This document shows, piece by piece, positions 34,922 to 45,655 of a stretch of 64,000 nt of DNA. The stretch comes from Bog-473 sp963783245. Its GTDB lineage: Bacteria; Actinomycetota; Acidimicrobiia; Acidimicrobiales; RAAP-2. The notes below the pieces were generated by a model that was not told the DNA's origin, searched no databases, and saw only the letters and a program-made list of their open reading frames with translations. A program made the translations under genes and the position numbers. Position 1 is the first letter of the stretch. Every line of letters starts with the position of its first letter. The DNA lies in assembly GCA_963783245.1 (NCBI GenBank), contig CAWAMS010000002.1, forward strand, positions 744,001-808,000, in the 5' to 3' direction.

Positions 34922-36043
34922 TCAGCCGTCGATGGTGTAGTCGACGACGCCCCGGATGACTTCGCCGGCGTGCATCGCCGCGTAACCGTCGTTGATCTGC
35001 TCCAGCGGGTACGTACGCGTGACGATCTCGTCGAGCTTGAGGTGGCCACTCTGATAGAGGCTGAGCAGGCGCGGCACGTCTTTGGAGGGCGACATCATCC
35101 CGTAGAGGCAACCCTGAATGCGCTTCTGGTACATCGTCAACTCGAACAGGGCGGCCGGGATGCCGATCTCGGTCTTCTTGCCCATGCCGGTCACGACAAG
35201 CGTGCCGCCCTTGCGGATGGACGAGAAGCCCTGCCCCACGTGCTCGCTCGTGACGACGCCGATGGTGATGATGGTGGCGTCCGCACCCTGCCCGTTGGTG
35301 AGGTCCCGAATGTGGGCCGTCGCTTCGTCGATGGAGGCGAAGGCGGCGGTCGCCCCCACCTTCAGCGCGGTGTCACGCTTGAGCGCAACCGGGTCGACCG
35401 CCACGACATGTGCCGCGCCGGCGTGGGCGGCCCCCTGCACGGCGTTGATCCCCACTCCCCCGACGCCCATGACGATGACCACGTCGGAAGGGCCTACCTG
35501 TGCCGCGTTGACCGCCGACCCCCACCCCGTCGGGACGGCGCAACCGACGAGGGCCGCCGTCAGAAGAGGGATGTCGCGGGCGATTTTGATGCACGACCAT
35601 TCGGGCAGGATGCTGTGCCGGGCGAAAGCGCTCAGGAGCGAGCCCTGGCCGACGTCGATGTCGCCGATGTGCATCCGGTAGGTGCCGTCCATCTGGGACC
35701 CGGTCATCAGCAGGGCGCCGCAATCGCAGAGGTTCTGCTGCCCGCTGGCGCACCAGCGGCACTTGCCGCACCCGGGGATGAAGGAGGTCACGATGTGGTC
35801 GCCGACCTCGAGACTGCGCACGCCGGGACCCACGTCGCGCACGACGCCGGCTCCTTCGTGGCCACCGCAATAGGGCAGGTGGCCCAGCTGCATGTCGCCG
35901 GTGGCCAGGTGGTCGTCGGAGTGGCAGAGCCCGCAGGCGGCGAACTCGACGAGCACCTCGTAGTCCTCGGGACCATCGAGATCGACCTCGACGACCTCCC
36001 ACTTCCCCGGCTGCTCGAAGAGCACAGCTGCCTCGGTCTTCAT
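34922..36043 (-). CDS. NDMA-dependent (Rxyl_3153-type) zinc alcohol dehydrogenase
   Basis: A 373-aa medium-chain dehydrogenase from ATG 36043 with GGGAGGGG as ribosome site. The catalytic zinc residues lie in CGLCHSDDH and GGHEGAG, the structural zinc in GCGKCRWCASGQQNLC, and the cofactor fold in VIVMGVGGVGINAV. The string CDCGALLMTGSQMDGTYRM and the overall order match the actinobacterial alcohol dehydrogenases with tightly bound NAD(H), described as NDMA-dependent, which are linked to mycofactocin. The gene is intact. The next gene is divergent, so it has its own promoter. Longer upstream ORF extensions are antisense to the MFS gene. Confidence 0.88.
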   Translation of the reverse strand: MKTEAAVLFEQPGKWEVVEVDLDGPEDYEVLVEFAACGLCHSDDHLATGDMQLGHLPYCGGHEGAGVVRDVGPGVRSLEVGDHIVTSFIPGCGKCRWCASGQQNLCDCGALLMTGSQMDGTYRMHIGDIDVGQGSLLSAFARHSILPEWSCIKIARDIPLLTAALVGCAVPTGWGSAVNAAQVGPSDVVIVMGVGGVGINAVQGAAHAGAAHVVAVDPVALKRDTALKVGATAAFASIDEATAHIRDLTNGQGADATIITIGVVTSEHVGQGFSSIRKGGTLVVTGMGKKTEIGIPAALFELTMYQKRIQGCLYGMMSPSKDVPRLLSLYQSGHLKLDEIVTRTYPLEQINDGYAAMHAGEVIRGVVDYTIDG

Positions 36044-36199
36044 TGCTCCCCCTCCCGACGACTGGCGTTGTCGCAAAGATAGCAACGGGAACCCGGAGCC
36101 GCCGGGAACATCCGACGGGTTGGAGGGGTTGGAACAAACCGGTACCGTCGGAGGGGCGGACGTGTCCGTACCCGAACACCAGTGAGGCAGACTTCCTGA

Positions 36200-37802
36200 A
36201 TGACTGACGTGACTGACGCTGCACCGGGCAGCGACAACGGCGCCATGCGCACGCCGAACGGACGGCAGGTCCCCGATTGGGTGATCCTGTCGATCGCCTG
36301 CGTGGCGCAATTCATGGTCGTCCTCGACGTGTCGATCGTCAACGTGGCTCTTCCCTCCATCGGGCGGGACCTGCACTACAGCCCGACCGGCCTGCAGTGG
36401 GTGGTCAACGCGTACGTGCTCACGTTCGCCGGCTTCCTGCTCCTCGGTGGCCGGGCGGCGGACCTCTTCGGCCGGCGCCGGGTGTACCTGTTCGGCCTCG
36501 GCTTGTTCACCCTGGCCAGCCTGATCGGTGGCTTGGCCCAGAACGCGGCGTGGCTCACCAGCGCGCGGGCCGTGCAGGGCATCGGCGGAGCGTTCTTGTC
36601 GCCGGCGACGCTCACCATTCTCGTGACGACCTTTTCGGGCGTACGCCTCGTCAAAGCCATCGGCGTCTGGAGTGCCGTGGCCGGAGCAGGCGGCGCGGCC
36701 GGCGTGATCTTGGGTGGTGTGCTGACCGCTGAGCTCTCGTGGCGCTGGGTCCTGTTCGTCAACATCCCCATCGGCATCGCCGCCACCGTGGCCGCCCTCG
36801 TCTATCTGACCGAAGCCAAACGTGCCACGCGTGACGAGAATTCGCCCAAGCTCGACATCGGGGGAGCGATCACCGTCACCGCCGGTCTGGGGGCGCTGAT
36901 CTTCGCCATCGTGGGCACCGACACGCATCCGTGGGGTTCGGCGCTACACCCTGTCGATCCTGGCTGTCGCCGCGGTCCTGCTGGCCATCTTCACCTTCAT
37001 CGAGCTGAAGGTGGCGCACACGCCCCTCGTACCGTTCCGCCTCTTCCGCTCGCGGTCGGTTTCGGGGTCGAACGTGGTGATGTTCCTGGTGGGAGCGGCG
37101 TTCTTCTCCATGTGGTACTTCCTCTCCCTCTACTTGCAGAACGTCCTGGGATACGGTGCGCTCAAAGCGGGCCTGGCCTTCCTCCCGATGGCCATCGCCA
37201 TCATCATCGGATCCCAGATCAGTGCGCGCATCCTCCCGAAGGTCGGCGTGCGACCACTGCTCCTCGTCGGGACGGGACTCATGGTCGTGGGCTTCGCGTG
37301 GCTCACCCAGATCGGTCCGCAGAGCAACTACTGGGCGCACGTCTTCGGCCCCGGCTGCATCATTTCGCTGGCCATCGGGCTGCTCTTCACGCCGCTCGCA
37401 TCTTCGGCCACCACCGGGGTCCACTTCACCGAGGCCGGACTGGCGTCGGGTGTGCTCAATACCTCCCGCCAGATGGGAGGCTCCCTCGGGTTGGCGATCC
37501 TGGCGACCATCGCCATCGATCACACGCACGCCATCCTCGGCGGCCCACATGTCGCCGCGTCACCCGCAGCGGCGGCTGCCGCGTTGACGGCCGGCTACGC
37601 CCGGGCCTTCGGGGTGGCAGCCGTTTTCGGAGTGGTCGCCTTCGCGGCGTCGTTCATCGTTCCCTCCATCGGACCGAAGCGGACCGAGGAGGTCCCGGCT
37701 GCGCACACCGCTGCAGCGTTGGTCGACGGTGGGGAGGGTTCGCTGCCGACCCTCGACCCGGTGGCGCAGACGGGCGCCGACGTGCGCGTCGAGCCGGCCT
37801 GA
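36200..37802 (+). CDS. MFS drug exporter, DHA2/EmrB type (one frame change)
   Basis: The first frame gives MTDVTDAAPGSDNGAM followed by helices 1-7 (FMVVLDVSIVNVALPSIGRD, a DHA2 signature; GGRAADLFGRRRVYLFG, motif A; GIGGAFLSPATLTILV). A switch near 36940 leads to TLSILAVAAVLLAIFTFIEL and the remaining helices (FSMWYFLSLYLQNVLGYGAL; GLASGVLNTSRQMGGSLGLA) to 37802. It would have 14 membrane segments and about 530 aa, the normal size. These proteins export drugs or toxic metabolites by proton antiport. The next gene starts 4 bases after the stop. Confidence 0.85.
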
Positions 37803-37805
37803 TCG

Positions 37806-38616
37806 ATGGCGACCGATCCTGCCCTGTCCGCCGACGCGCGTGCGACCGAGACGTCCGCCCTGGTTGCCCGTCTCGGTGACGTCTCCCAGTGGGATCTCGA
37901 AGTCCTCGAGAACACGCAACTCACGCCCAGCATGCGGCGGATCCGCTGCACCGCGCCCGGATTGGCCGATCTGTCCTACCTCCCCGGGCAGGATGTGATG
38001 CTCACCGTGCCCACCGCGGCAGGCCCTTCCTTCCGGCGCCGCTACACCATCAGATCGTTCGATCCGGACATCCCGGCCGTGGCCTTCGACATGGTCCTCC
38101 ATGGCGACGGACCGGCCGCTGCCTGGGCCGCCTCCGCCCAGCCGGGCAGTCGCATCGAGGGCATCGGGCCCCGGGGCAAGATCACGGTGGACCCCGACGC
38201 CGACTGGCACCTTTTCGCCGGCGACGACTCCGCCCTCCCCGCCAGCTTGGCCATGGCGGCCTCGGTGCTCGACGGTCACGGGAGCGACGCCGACCGCGCC
38301 CTCGTGATTCTCGAGGTTGACGGACCCGCCGACGAGCAGCGGGCACACACAGCAGACGGGCGCGAGGTGCCGGTGCGCTGGTTGCACCGGGCCGGAGGGG
38401 ACCCGGCGTCGGCGGCGCAGCTGGTGGCCGCCGTGGCCGCCGTGCCGCTCCTCCCGGGTCATGGGCATGCCTACCTTGCAGGTGAATTGGGTGTGGTGGC
38501 TGCCATGCGGCAGGCGCTTCTCGCTCGCGGCATGGCAGGCCGATCAGATCTCGGCCAAGCCCTATTGGCGGGTCGGAAGAGCCAATGCCGCCCACGGTGA
38601 ACCCGAGCGCCCCTAG
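37806..38616 (+). CDS. Siderophore-interacting protein (FAD-linked ferric-siderophore reductase)
   Basis: About 270 aa. The N-terminal FAD-binding barrel has SMRRIRCTAPGL, YLPGQDVMLTVP and the flavin motif RRYTIRSFDP. The C-terminal SIP domain has WHLFAGDDSALPASLAM and GHAYLAGELGVVAAMRQALL. The last residues need a frame change near 38530 to reach the family ending ADQISAKPYWRVGRANAAHG at 38616. These enzymes release iron by reducing ferric siderophores. The tight spacing after the exporter suggests that the two may form an iron/siderophore pair. Confidence 0.85.
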
Positions 38617-38708
38617 CTTCTCCTAGGCTGCTCGGAAATTGCCGGGCGGGTCGCTCTGCCGGTAGACCAAGGACTCCGAAAATCGCGTCGATGGGGGCAG
38701 AAGAAGAG

Positions 38709-39017
38709 ATGGACCTCAAACCTGGTACTCGCTGGGCCAGCCAAGTGTGTGACACCGAGGTGATCGTGGTGCGTGCCGCGACGCAGGAGGTGACGCTGGA
38801 ATGTGGCGGGCACCCCATGGCCCCGGTCGGCACCGACCGGGCGGACGGCCTGGAGCTCGACCCCTCGTTCGCGTCGGGCTCGCTGATCGGCAAACGCTTC
38901 GCCGATGCCGACAGCGGCCTCGAACTGCTCGTCACCAAGGCCGGCGCGGGCACCCTGACCCTCGACGGGGTGGCCATTCCCCTCAAAGAGGCCAAGCCGC
39001 TGCCTTCGTCGGACTGA
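38709..39017 (+). CDS. Small conserved hypothetical protein before the acyl-CoA synthetase
   Basis: About 102 aa from ATG 38709 (an earlier ATG at 38691 is possible). MDLKPGTRWASQVCDTEVIV, LECGGHPMAPVGT, FASGSLIGKRFADADSGLEL and GAGTLTLDGVAIPLKEAKPL form a compact beta-rich domain. A CxxxG pair may bind metal. It lies 7 bases before the acyl-CoA synthetase, so it is probably cotranscribed. I do not assign a function. Confidence 0.6.
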   Translation: MDLKPGTRWASQVCDTEVIVVRAATQEVTLECGGHPMAPVGTDRADGLELDPSFASGSLIGKRFADADSGLELLVTKAGAGTLTLDGVAIPLKEAKPLPSSD

Positions 39018-39024
39018 CGCCGCC

Positions 39025-40534
39025 ATGCACTTGAGCTCACTGCTGGAAATCGTGGCCGACGCCCTGCCCGACCGGGTGGCGGTGGCGGCGTGCGACGACG
39101 GTGACCTCACCTACCAGGGGCTCTTCGAAAAAGTCAGGGCGGTCGCACGTTACCTCCAGGCCGAGGGTGCCGAGCGTCTCATCGCGGTCGACGTGAACTC
39201 CGAGGCGGTCCCGGTCGGCCTCTTCGCCGCCGCGCTGGCCGGCATCCCCTACGTGCCGGTGAACTACCGCCTCTCCGATGCCCAGCTGGCAGCGATCATG
39301 GAGCGGGCGGCACCCGGACTGGCCGTCGTCGAATCCTCGGTCCCGGCCCGCCTGGGCGACGGGATCGCAGGACTCGCCATGATGGGCCGGACCGCCTTCT
39401 TGGCGTCCGACGGCCCCGAGGCCGGCACACCCGGGGGTGTGGACCCCGACGACCCGGCCGTGTTGCTCTTCACCAGCGGGACGACCGGCGAGCCCAAGGC
39501 CGCCGTCCTCCGTCACCGCCACCTGACCAGCTACGTCCTCGAGACGGTCGAATTCATGGGGGCCGACCCCGACGACGCCGCGCTGGTCAGCGTGCCGCCG
39601 TACCACATCGCCGGCATCGCGGCGGTCCTGACCTCGGTGTGGTCGGGGCGCCGCCTGGTCTATCTGCCGCAGTTCACCGCCGAGAGCTGGGTGGACACCG
39701 CCGCCCGGGAGGCGGTCACCCACGCCATGGTCGTGCCGACCATGCTCGGGCGGATCCTCGACGTGCTCGACGCGCGGGGCGAGAAGCTCCCCGCCCTCCG
39801 TCACCTGTCCTACGGCGGTGGGCGCATGCCGATGACGCTGGTCGAACGGGCCCTCGAGCACATGCCCCACGTCGGCCTGGTCAATGCCTACGGGCTGACC
39901 GAGACCAGCTCGACCATCGCCGTGCTCGGGCCCGAGGACCACCGGGAGGCAGCAGCTTCCGCTGACCCGGGCGTGCGGGCGCGCCTGGGCTCGGTGGGCC
40001 GCCCGCTGCCGAATCTCGAGGTCGAGATCCGCGACCCGATGGGCGGACCGGTTCCGGCCGGGACGCACGGTGAGATCTGGGTCCGGGGTGACCAGGTTTC
40101 CGGGGAGTATCTCGGCAAGGGGGCGTCGCTCTCGCCGGACGGCTGGCTGGCCACCAACGACGGGGGCTGGCTCGATCCCGAGGGCTTCCTCTTCGTCGAG
40201 GGCCGCCTCGATGACGTGATCGTCAGGGGCGGGGAGAACCTCTCGCCGGGCGAGATCGAAGACGTCCTGCTCGCCCATGCCGCCGTCGCCGACTGTGCGG
40301 TGATCGGCATTCCCGACGAGGAGTGGGGCGAGGCGGTGGCAGCCGTGATCGTGCTCCACGAGGGGGAGCAGGGCGACCCCGAGGACCTGCGCGGCCTGGG
40401 TGGCCGAGCGGCTCCGCTCCACCCGGGCCCCCCAGCGCATCGAGTTCCGCACCGAGCTGCCCTATAACGAGACCGGCAAGCTCCTGCGCCGGGTCCTCAA
40501 GGCCGAGATGACCCCGGAGTCTGCGGGGTCCTGA
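39025..40534 (+). CDS. AMP-dependent acyl-CoA synthetase (frame change near the end)
   Basis: About 502 aa. Adenylation motifs: LLFTSGTTGEPKAAVLRHR (P-loop), YGLTETSSTIAV, WLATNDGGWLDPEGF, GRLDDVIVRGGENLSPGEIE. The C-terminal subdomain switches frame near 40390 and reads RTELPYNETGKLLRRVLKAE, which contains the catalytic Lys. The enzyme forms an acyl-adenylate and then acyl-CoA; the chain length and substrate are unknown. Downstream genes on both strands (enoyl-CoA hydratase, CoA transferase) support a role in CoA-linked catabolism. Confidence 0.85.
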
Positions 40535-40595
40535 CCCGGGGCGGCCTCGAAGGCCCTGCACCGGCCCCATGAGCGCACCGTCTCGGAGGGACGCT

Positions 40596-41552
40596 TCAGA
40601 GGGGCCGGAGATCCTCATCGGTCAGCTCGTCGACCAGGCCCCAGCGCAACGCCGTGGCGGCGTCGATCGCCCGGCCACCCAGGGCCAGCAGGGCCATGCG
40701 GTGCCGTCCGACCCGCCGGGTGATGCTGGCCGTGCCACCGGCCCCGGGGATGAGGCCCAGGCCGATCTCGGGGAGTGCCGCCGTGAAGTCGGCACGGGCG
40801 CAGACCCGGTCCGCAAACGCCGGGAGCTCCACTCCTGAACCGGCGCACGGCCCGTGCACCCGGGCCACGAGGCGGGGCCCGAGGGCGCTGATCGCCCTCC
40901 CGATGCTCGTGGCCAGTCGCACCATGTGGGCGGCGGCCGGGTCGCTGAACGTGCCGAACTCGTCGAGATCCCCCCCGCTGCAGAAGCTCGGGCCCTCTCC
41001 CCGCAGCACGACGTCGGTCAGGGAATCGTCGGCTTCGGCGAGTGCCAAGCCCTCGAGGAGAGCGTCGCGCAGGGACCGGCTCAGCGCGTTGCGCACGTGG
41101 GGCCGGTTGAGGACGAGCTCGAGGCGGTCACCCCGGCGGATCACCTTGACCGGCGGACCCGGTTCGGGCCGGGAGTGGCGACGGGGACGGCGGGACCGCC
41201 ACTTCTGGAACTCCGCCCCCGCCTGCAGCAACGAATAGGTGGCGGACTCGGCCACCAGGGCCCGGCCCATCGACGGCGACGCCTGCCGCAGGCACAGGGC
41301 GAGCGCGGTCGCGGCGACGGGGTTCCGTTCCGCCACCGCCACGATGTCGTCGAGCGATGCCACGCCCTCTTCGGGCGCCACATCGGCCAGCGAGGGAGCG
41401 TCCCCGGCCCCGCGGCCCACCGCCACGACCAGGCAGGGGAGTGAGGAGAGCGCCTCGTCGACCGATGGGTCGGGGGTGGACGAATCGGGTGACGTGAGCA
41501 CCACCAGGCCGCCCGGATCGGAGAGCGACTCGGCCGCAAAGGGCGAGCGCAC
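40596..41552 (-). CDS. Enoyl-CoA hydratase/isomerase family protein with an N-terminal extension
   Basis: A 318-aa protein. The crotonase fold starts near residue 135 (DRLELVLNRPHVRNALSRSL) and includes the oxyanion loops GPSFCSGGDLDEF and VHGPCAGSGVELPA, then LPEIGLGLIPGAGGTASI. The first 130 residues (GGLVVLTSPDSS; LPCLVVAVGRGAGD; NPVAATALALCLRQ) are not part of a standard crotonase. They resemble a second, degenerate CoA-binding half, a layout found in some actinobacterial proteins. The start is GTG 41552, because an in-frame stop lies about 57 bases upstream. It hydrates or isomerises an enoyl-CoA. Confidence 0.8.
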   Translation of the reverse strand: MRSPFAAESLSDPGGLVVLTSPDSSTPDPSVDEALSSLPCLVVAVGRGAGDAPSLADVAPEEGVASLDDIVAVAERNPVAATALALCLRQASPSMGRALVAESATYSLLQAGAEFQKWRSRRPRRHSRPEPGPPVKVIRRGDRLELVLNRPHVRNALSRSLRDALLEGLALAEADDSLTDVVLRGEGPSFCSGGDLDEFGTFSDPAAAHMVRLATSIGRAISALGPRLVARVHGPCAGSGVELPAFADRVCARADFTAALPEIGLGLIPGAGGTASITRRVGRHRMALLALGGRAIDAATALRWGLVDELTDEDLRPL

Positions 41553-41711
41553 GAGCGCCGCCAGCTCGCCGTCTGAGGTGTGGAGAATGCGGATGTGCCG
41601 ACGCTACCGGAGACCGGGGCGCTCTCCCGGGTGTGAGCGGTGGCAGGATCGAGCAGTGGATCCGAGCGATGTGGGCCGGAGCGGGGCCGAGCATGGGCGG
41701 CCAGCGGCGCC

Positions 41712-42892
41712 ATGGCCCTCACCGGACGACCCGGCGGCCCACCCCTCGGTGCGCCGCCCGCGTTGATCGACCTGATCGACCGGGCGGTCGCGGTCCTCCG
41801 GCACCACGGCGAGGGGAGTGCGCCGCTCGACGGGCTGGCACTGCTCGGCGAGCGGGCTGCTCTGGGCGGTCTCTCGCGGGGTGGGCCCATCTCCTGTGGC
41901 GGAGCGGCCCGTCTGGTGCCCGGGCGCGACGGGTGGCTGGCGGTCTCCCTGGCCCGGCCCGAGGACGTCGCGGCCCTGCCCGCCTGGTTGGGCCGCGACG
42001 TCCTCCCTCACGATCCCTGGCCCTTCGTCTACGAGGCGGCAGCGGCCACGCCCGTCGCTGCGCTCGACGCGCAGGCTGCGCTGTTGGGGCTGCCGATTCG
42101 CGGCGGTGGGCTCTGTCGGGCGCCCCGGCACGCTGCGCGTTCGACCTGCCCGTGCGCGCCGGGCGGATCGGCACATGGCCACAGGGTCGCACCTCCGCTC
42201 GGCGAGGTCACGGTCGTCGACCTCTCCTCGCTGTGGGCCGGTCCCCTCTGTGGCCAGCTGCTGGCCGAGTCCGGGGCACGAGTGATCAAGGTGGAGTCGA
42301 CGGCGCGCCCCGACGGCGCCCGTCGTGGGCCGGTCCGATTCTTCGACCTGCTCAACGGCGCGAAGCGCTCGGTGGCGCTGGACCTGGCCTCGGCGGAGGG
42401 CCGCCGCGACCTCGTGCGTCTCATCGCGGCGGCCGACGTGGTGATCGAGAGCGCCCGACCGAGGGCACTCGAGCAGATGGGCATCGACAGCAGCGACGTC
42501 CTGGGCCGGCCGGAGGGACCACTGGTGTGGGCGTCGATCACCAGTCATGGGCGTGAGCCCGGACAGCGCCAGCGGGTGGGGTTCGGAGACGTGGCCGCCG
42601 CCGCCGGAGGCCTGGTCGCCGGCGACGCCCAGGGGTCCCTGCTTCCTGGCCGACGCCGTGGCCGATCCCGTTATCGGGCCTGGTGGCCGCCGCCGCCGTG
42701 CTCGAGGCGCTCGGGGCCGGAGGACGGTGGCTCATCGACGCGGCGATGGCGCCCATGGCCGCCGCGGTCGCCGGGCCCCTGGTCGACGTCACCGGCCTGG
42801 CCGCGGCCCCGCCGCGGGCGAGGGAAGCGGTGCGCCCCGCTCCTGCGCTGGGGGCTGACACGGCCGCCGTGCTGGGCGACCTGGTCGCATGA
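41712..42892 (+). CDS. Class III CoA-transferase (CaiB/BaiF-like), frame changes
   Basis: The first half (MALTGRPGGPPLGAPPALID; WLAVSLARPEDVAALPAWLG) leads to the CaiB-type core VTVVDLSSLWAGPLCGQLLA, ARVIKVESTARPDGARRGP, FFDLLNGAKRSVALDLAS and ADVVIESARPRALEQMG. Frame changes near 42630-42690 precede the final segment MAAAAVLEALGAGGRWLIDA to the stop at 42892. Family III transferases move CoA between carboxylic acids by way of an aspartyl-CoA intermediate. The core Asp follows the glycine-rich region in most members; I could not place it with confidence. The stop overlaps the ATG of the amidohydrolase. Confidence 0.72.
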
Positions 42893-44314
42893 GCACCCTC
42901 CTGCTCCGTGGGGCCGAGGTCGAAGGGGCCAGGGTGGACGTGCGGATCGAGGGCGCCCGGATTGCCGCCGTCGGACCACCCCGAGCGGAGCGTGGGGCGG
43001 ACGTGGAGATCCAGTGTGACGGTGGGGTGCTCCTTCCCGGCCTGCACGACCACCATGTCCACCTGCTTTCCATGGCGGCGGCGCATGGGGTCGCTCGACG
43101 TCTCGAGCCGGCTGGATGCGCGCATCCGGGACGCCCACGCCCGGACACCGCCGGGCGTCGCCCTCCGTGCCGTGCACTACGACGAGGTCACCGGAGGGCC
43201 GCTGGATCGAGGGCGGCTCGACGCCCTCGCGCCGGGTCGCCCGGTGCGGGTCCAGCACCGCTCGGGAGCGCTGTGGGTCCTCAGTTCGGCCGCACTGGCC
43301 GAGGTCGGCCTGCTCGGTGGGCGACGGCGCCGCAGCCGGGCCCGAGGACCCCGGCACGCGTGGAGGGCGTCGAGACGGACGCGGCGGGCCTTCCGACGGG
43401 GCGGCTGTTCCGCCTCGACGCCTGGTTGCGGCGGCGCATGGCGGACGACCGGCCCAACGAGCTGGCCGCCGTCGGCCGCCGCTTGGGCTCCTTCGGCGTC
43501 ACCGGCGTGACCGACTGCACGCCGACGCCGACAGCCGCCTACTACGACACCCTGGCCGAAGCCGTGCGCACCGGGGCGCTGCCCCTGACCGTGGCGGTCA
43601 CCGGAGGCCCCGAGCTCTCGGACGTGCACCCACCCCCGCCGTTGCGACGCGGGCCGGTGAAGATCGTCATCGCCGACCATCCCTCCCGTCGTTCGACGAG
43701 CTCGTCGCGTGGTTCACGCGCGCGCACGGATCCGGGCGGCCAGTGGCCGTGCACTGCGTGACCCGGGCCGCCCTCCTGCTGGCCCTCGCCGTGTGGCAGG
43801 AGGTCGGGAGCGTGGCGGGTGACCGGATTGAGCATGCCTCGGTGACGCCACCCGAGGTCATCGCCGCCATGGCGCAGCTCTCGCTCACCGTCGTCACCCA
43901 ACCGGCGTTCATCGCCGCCAGGGGTGACGCGTACCTGCGCGACGTCGATCCGGCTGACCGCGCCGACCTCTACCGCTGCGCCTCCCTCCTGGAGGGCGGG
44001 GTGGCGGTCGGCGGGAGTACGGATGCGCCGTTCGGGCCCGATGACCCATGGCTCGCCATACGTGCGGCGAGCGAGCGCCTCGCCCCGAGCGGCGCCCGCG
44101 GTCGGGTCGGATCGGGGGTTGGGGACCGCCGCCGCCCTGCGGCTCTTCCTCGGCGCCGCTGGACCGGCCCGGTGGGCCCGTCCGTCGTGTGCGGCCCGGG
44201 GCGCCCGCAGATCTGTGCCTGCTCGACGTGCCACTCGAGAGGGCCCTGCGTGCGCCCTCGAGTCGCCACGTGGCGATGACCATCGCCGCGGGCGAGCGCA
44301 CGTTCGAGGCCTGA
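42889..44314 (+). CDS. Amidohydrolase (YtcJ-like), at least four frame changes
   Basis: Pieces in successive frames make one protein of about 470 aa: MSTLLLRGAEVEGARVDVRI, GVLLPGLHDHHVHLLSMAA (metal site HxH), ARTPPGVALRAVHYDEVTGG, LFRLDAWLRRRMADDRPNEL, FGVTGVTDCTPTPTAAYYDT, FTRAHGSGRPVAVHCVTRAA, DRIEHASVTPPEVIAAMAQL, GGVAVGGSTDAPFGPDDPWL and finally ADLCLLDVPLERALRAP. The order matches YtcJ-like metal-dependent amidohydrolases. All key parts are present, so multiple sequencing indels are more likely than decay, although a pseudogene cannot be excluded. Substrate unknown. Confidence 0.75.
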
Positions 44315-44442
44315 GCCGCAACGGGGATCCGGCCTCCCGGCATGCTCTACTGTGGCACCGCATAAGGTCCACACGAGCAAAAGGTCCTGACCAGCCGACG
44401 GTTGGCCGGGGACGGAGTCGATACCGAAAGGTGACGCTGTAG

Positions 44443-44832
44443 ATGGCAAGCGAGGGACTGCACGAGGACGCCGACCTCCTCGACGAGGCGACCGTGGACC
44501 ATCACCGGGCCATGACGTCGTTGTGCGAGGAGCTCGAGGCGATCGACTGGTACGACCAGCGGGTCAAGGCGACCTCGGACGACAGCTTGGCCGCCGTCCT
44601 GGCCTACAACCGGGACGACGAGAAGGAACACGCGGCGATGACGCTCGAATGGCTGCGCCGGCGTGATCCCGCGCTGGACGAGCAGCTGCGCAAGTTCCTG
44701 TTCACCACCACCGAGCCGATCACCGAGGTCGGGAGCACGGACGGCGGGGCAGGAGCGGATGGCGATGGAAGACCGGCTCCGGGCGCACCGGGGTCGTTGG
44801 GAATCGGAAGCCTCAAGGGAGTGGAGCGATGA
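44443..44832 (+). CDS. Encapsulated ferritin (EncFtn) with encapsulin-targeting peptide
   Basis: About 129 aa. Two helices, LLDEATVDHHRAMTSLCEEL with EAIDWYDQR and LAYNRDDEKEHAAMTLEWLR, carry the Glu/His iron-binding residues of EncFtn ferroxidases. These form annular decamers that oxidise Fe(II) inside encapsulin shells. The tail is Gly/Ala/Asp-rich and ends GSLGIGSLKGVER, which matches the GSLxIGSLK targeting peptide that binds the shell interior. The stop overlaps the ATG of the shell gene, so both are made together. The frame is intact. Confidence 0.9.
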   Translation: MASEGLHEDADLLDEATVDHHRAMTSLCEELEAIDWYDQRVKATSDDSLAAVLAYNRDDEKEHAAMTLEWLRRRDPALDEQLRKFLFTTTEPITEVGSTDGGAGADGDGRPAPGAPGSLGIGSLKGVER

Positions 44833-45637
44833 ATCACCTACATCGGGACCTGGCGCCAATTTCGGAGACGGGCTGGGCCGCCATCGACGACGAGGCCAAG
44901 GGGCGGCTCACCACGTACTCTCGCCGCGCGCAAGCTCGTCGATTTCGCCGGGCCGCACGGCTGGGAGCATTCGGCGACCGAGCTGGGCCGGATCACGACG
45001 ATCGCGGGACCATCGGAGGGCGTCACCGGGGCCCAGCGCCGGGTGCTGCCCCTCGTCGAGGTACGGGCGGAGTTCAGCGTCTCGCGCGTCGAGCTCGACG
45101 ACGCCGATCGGGGCGCCATCGACCTCGACCTGCCCGAGTTGGACGAGGCCGTGCAGCAGATCGCCATCGGGGAGAACGTGGCCGTGTTCCACGGCTATGG
45201 CGCCGGCGGGATCGAGGGCATCACCGAGAGCACCTCGCATGCGCCGATCAGGCACGTGCCGGACATGTCGAAATATCCGACGGCAGTGGCGCAGGCGGTG
45301 GACGCCCTTCGTCAGTCGGGCATCGACGGTCCCTACGGGATGGCCATCTGCCCGAAGCGTCTACACGACGATCGTCGAATCCACCGAGCACGGCGGCCAT
45401 CTGCTCTTCGATCACCTGCACCAGATTCTGGGCGGCCCGCTGGTCTGGGCGCCCGGCGTCGACGGAGCGGTCGTGCTGAGCCTGCGCGGCGGGGACTTCA
45501 TTCTCGACTCCGGGCAGGACATCTCCATCGGTTACGTCGATCACAACGCCGATGCGGTCCGGCTCTACCTCGAAGAGAGTTTCAGCTTCAGGGTCATCGA
45601 GCCCGACGCCGCGGTGGCGGTCCTTCTCGAAGCCTGA
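44829..45637 (+). CDS. Encapsulin shell protein (two frame changes)
   Basis: MNHLHRDLAPISETGWAAID at the N-terminus, then after a switch near 44930 KLVDFAGPHGWEHSATELGR, LPLVEVRAEFSVSRVELDDA and GAGGIEGITEST. A second switch near 45350 leads to TTIVESTEHGGHLLFDHLHQ, QDISIGYVDHNADAVRLYLE and SFSFRVIEPDAAVAVLLEA. These are the landmarks of family 1 encapsulins with the HK97 fold (linocin M18-like). About 270 aa, the normal size. The shell stores the iron mineral made by the ferritin encoded just upstream. Confidence 0.9.
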
Positions 45638-45655
45638 GCTGGCTGACGGATCCCG

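Noticed and set aside
34922..36928. A 668-aa minus-strand reading frame longer than the alcohol dehydrogenase
   Set aside because: The extra N-terminal 295 residues are antisense to the MFS gene and Arg/Gly/His-rich; the ATG at 36043 with a good ribosome site gives the normal enzyme length.
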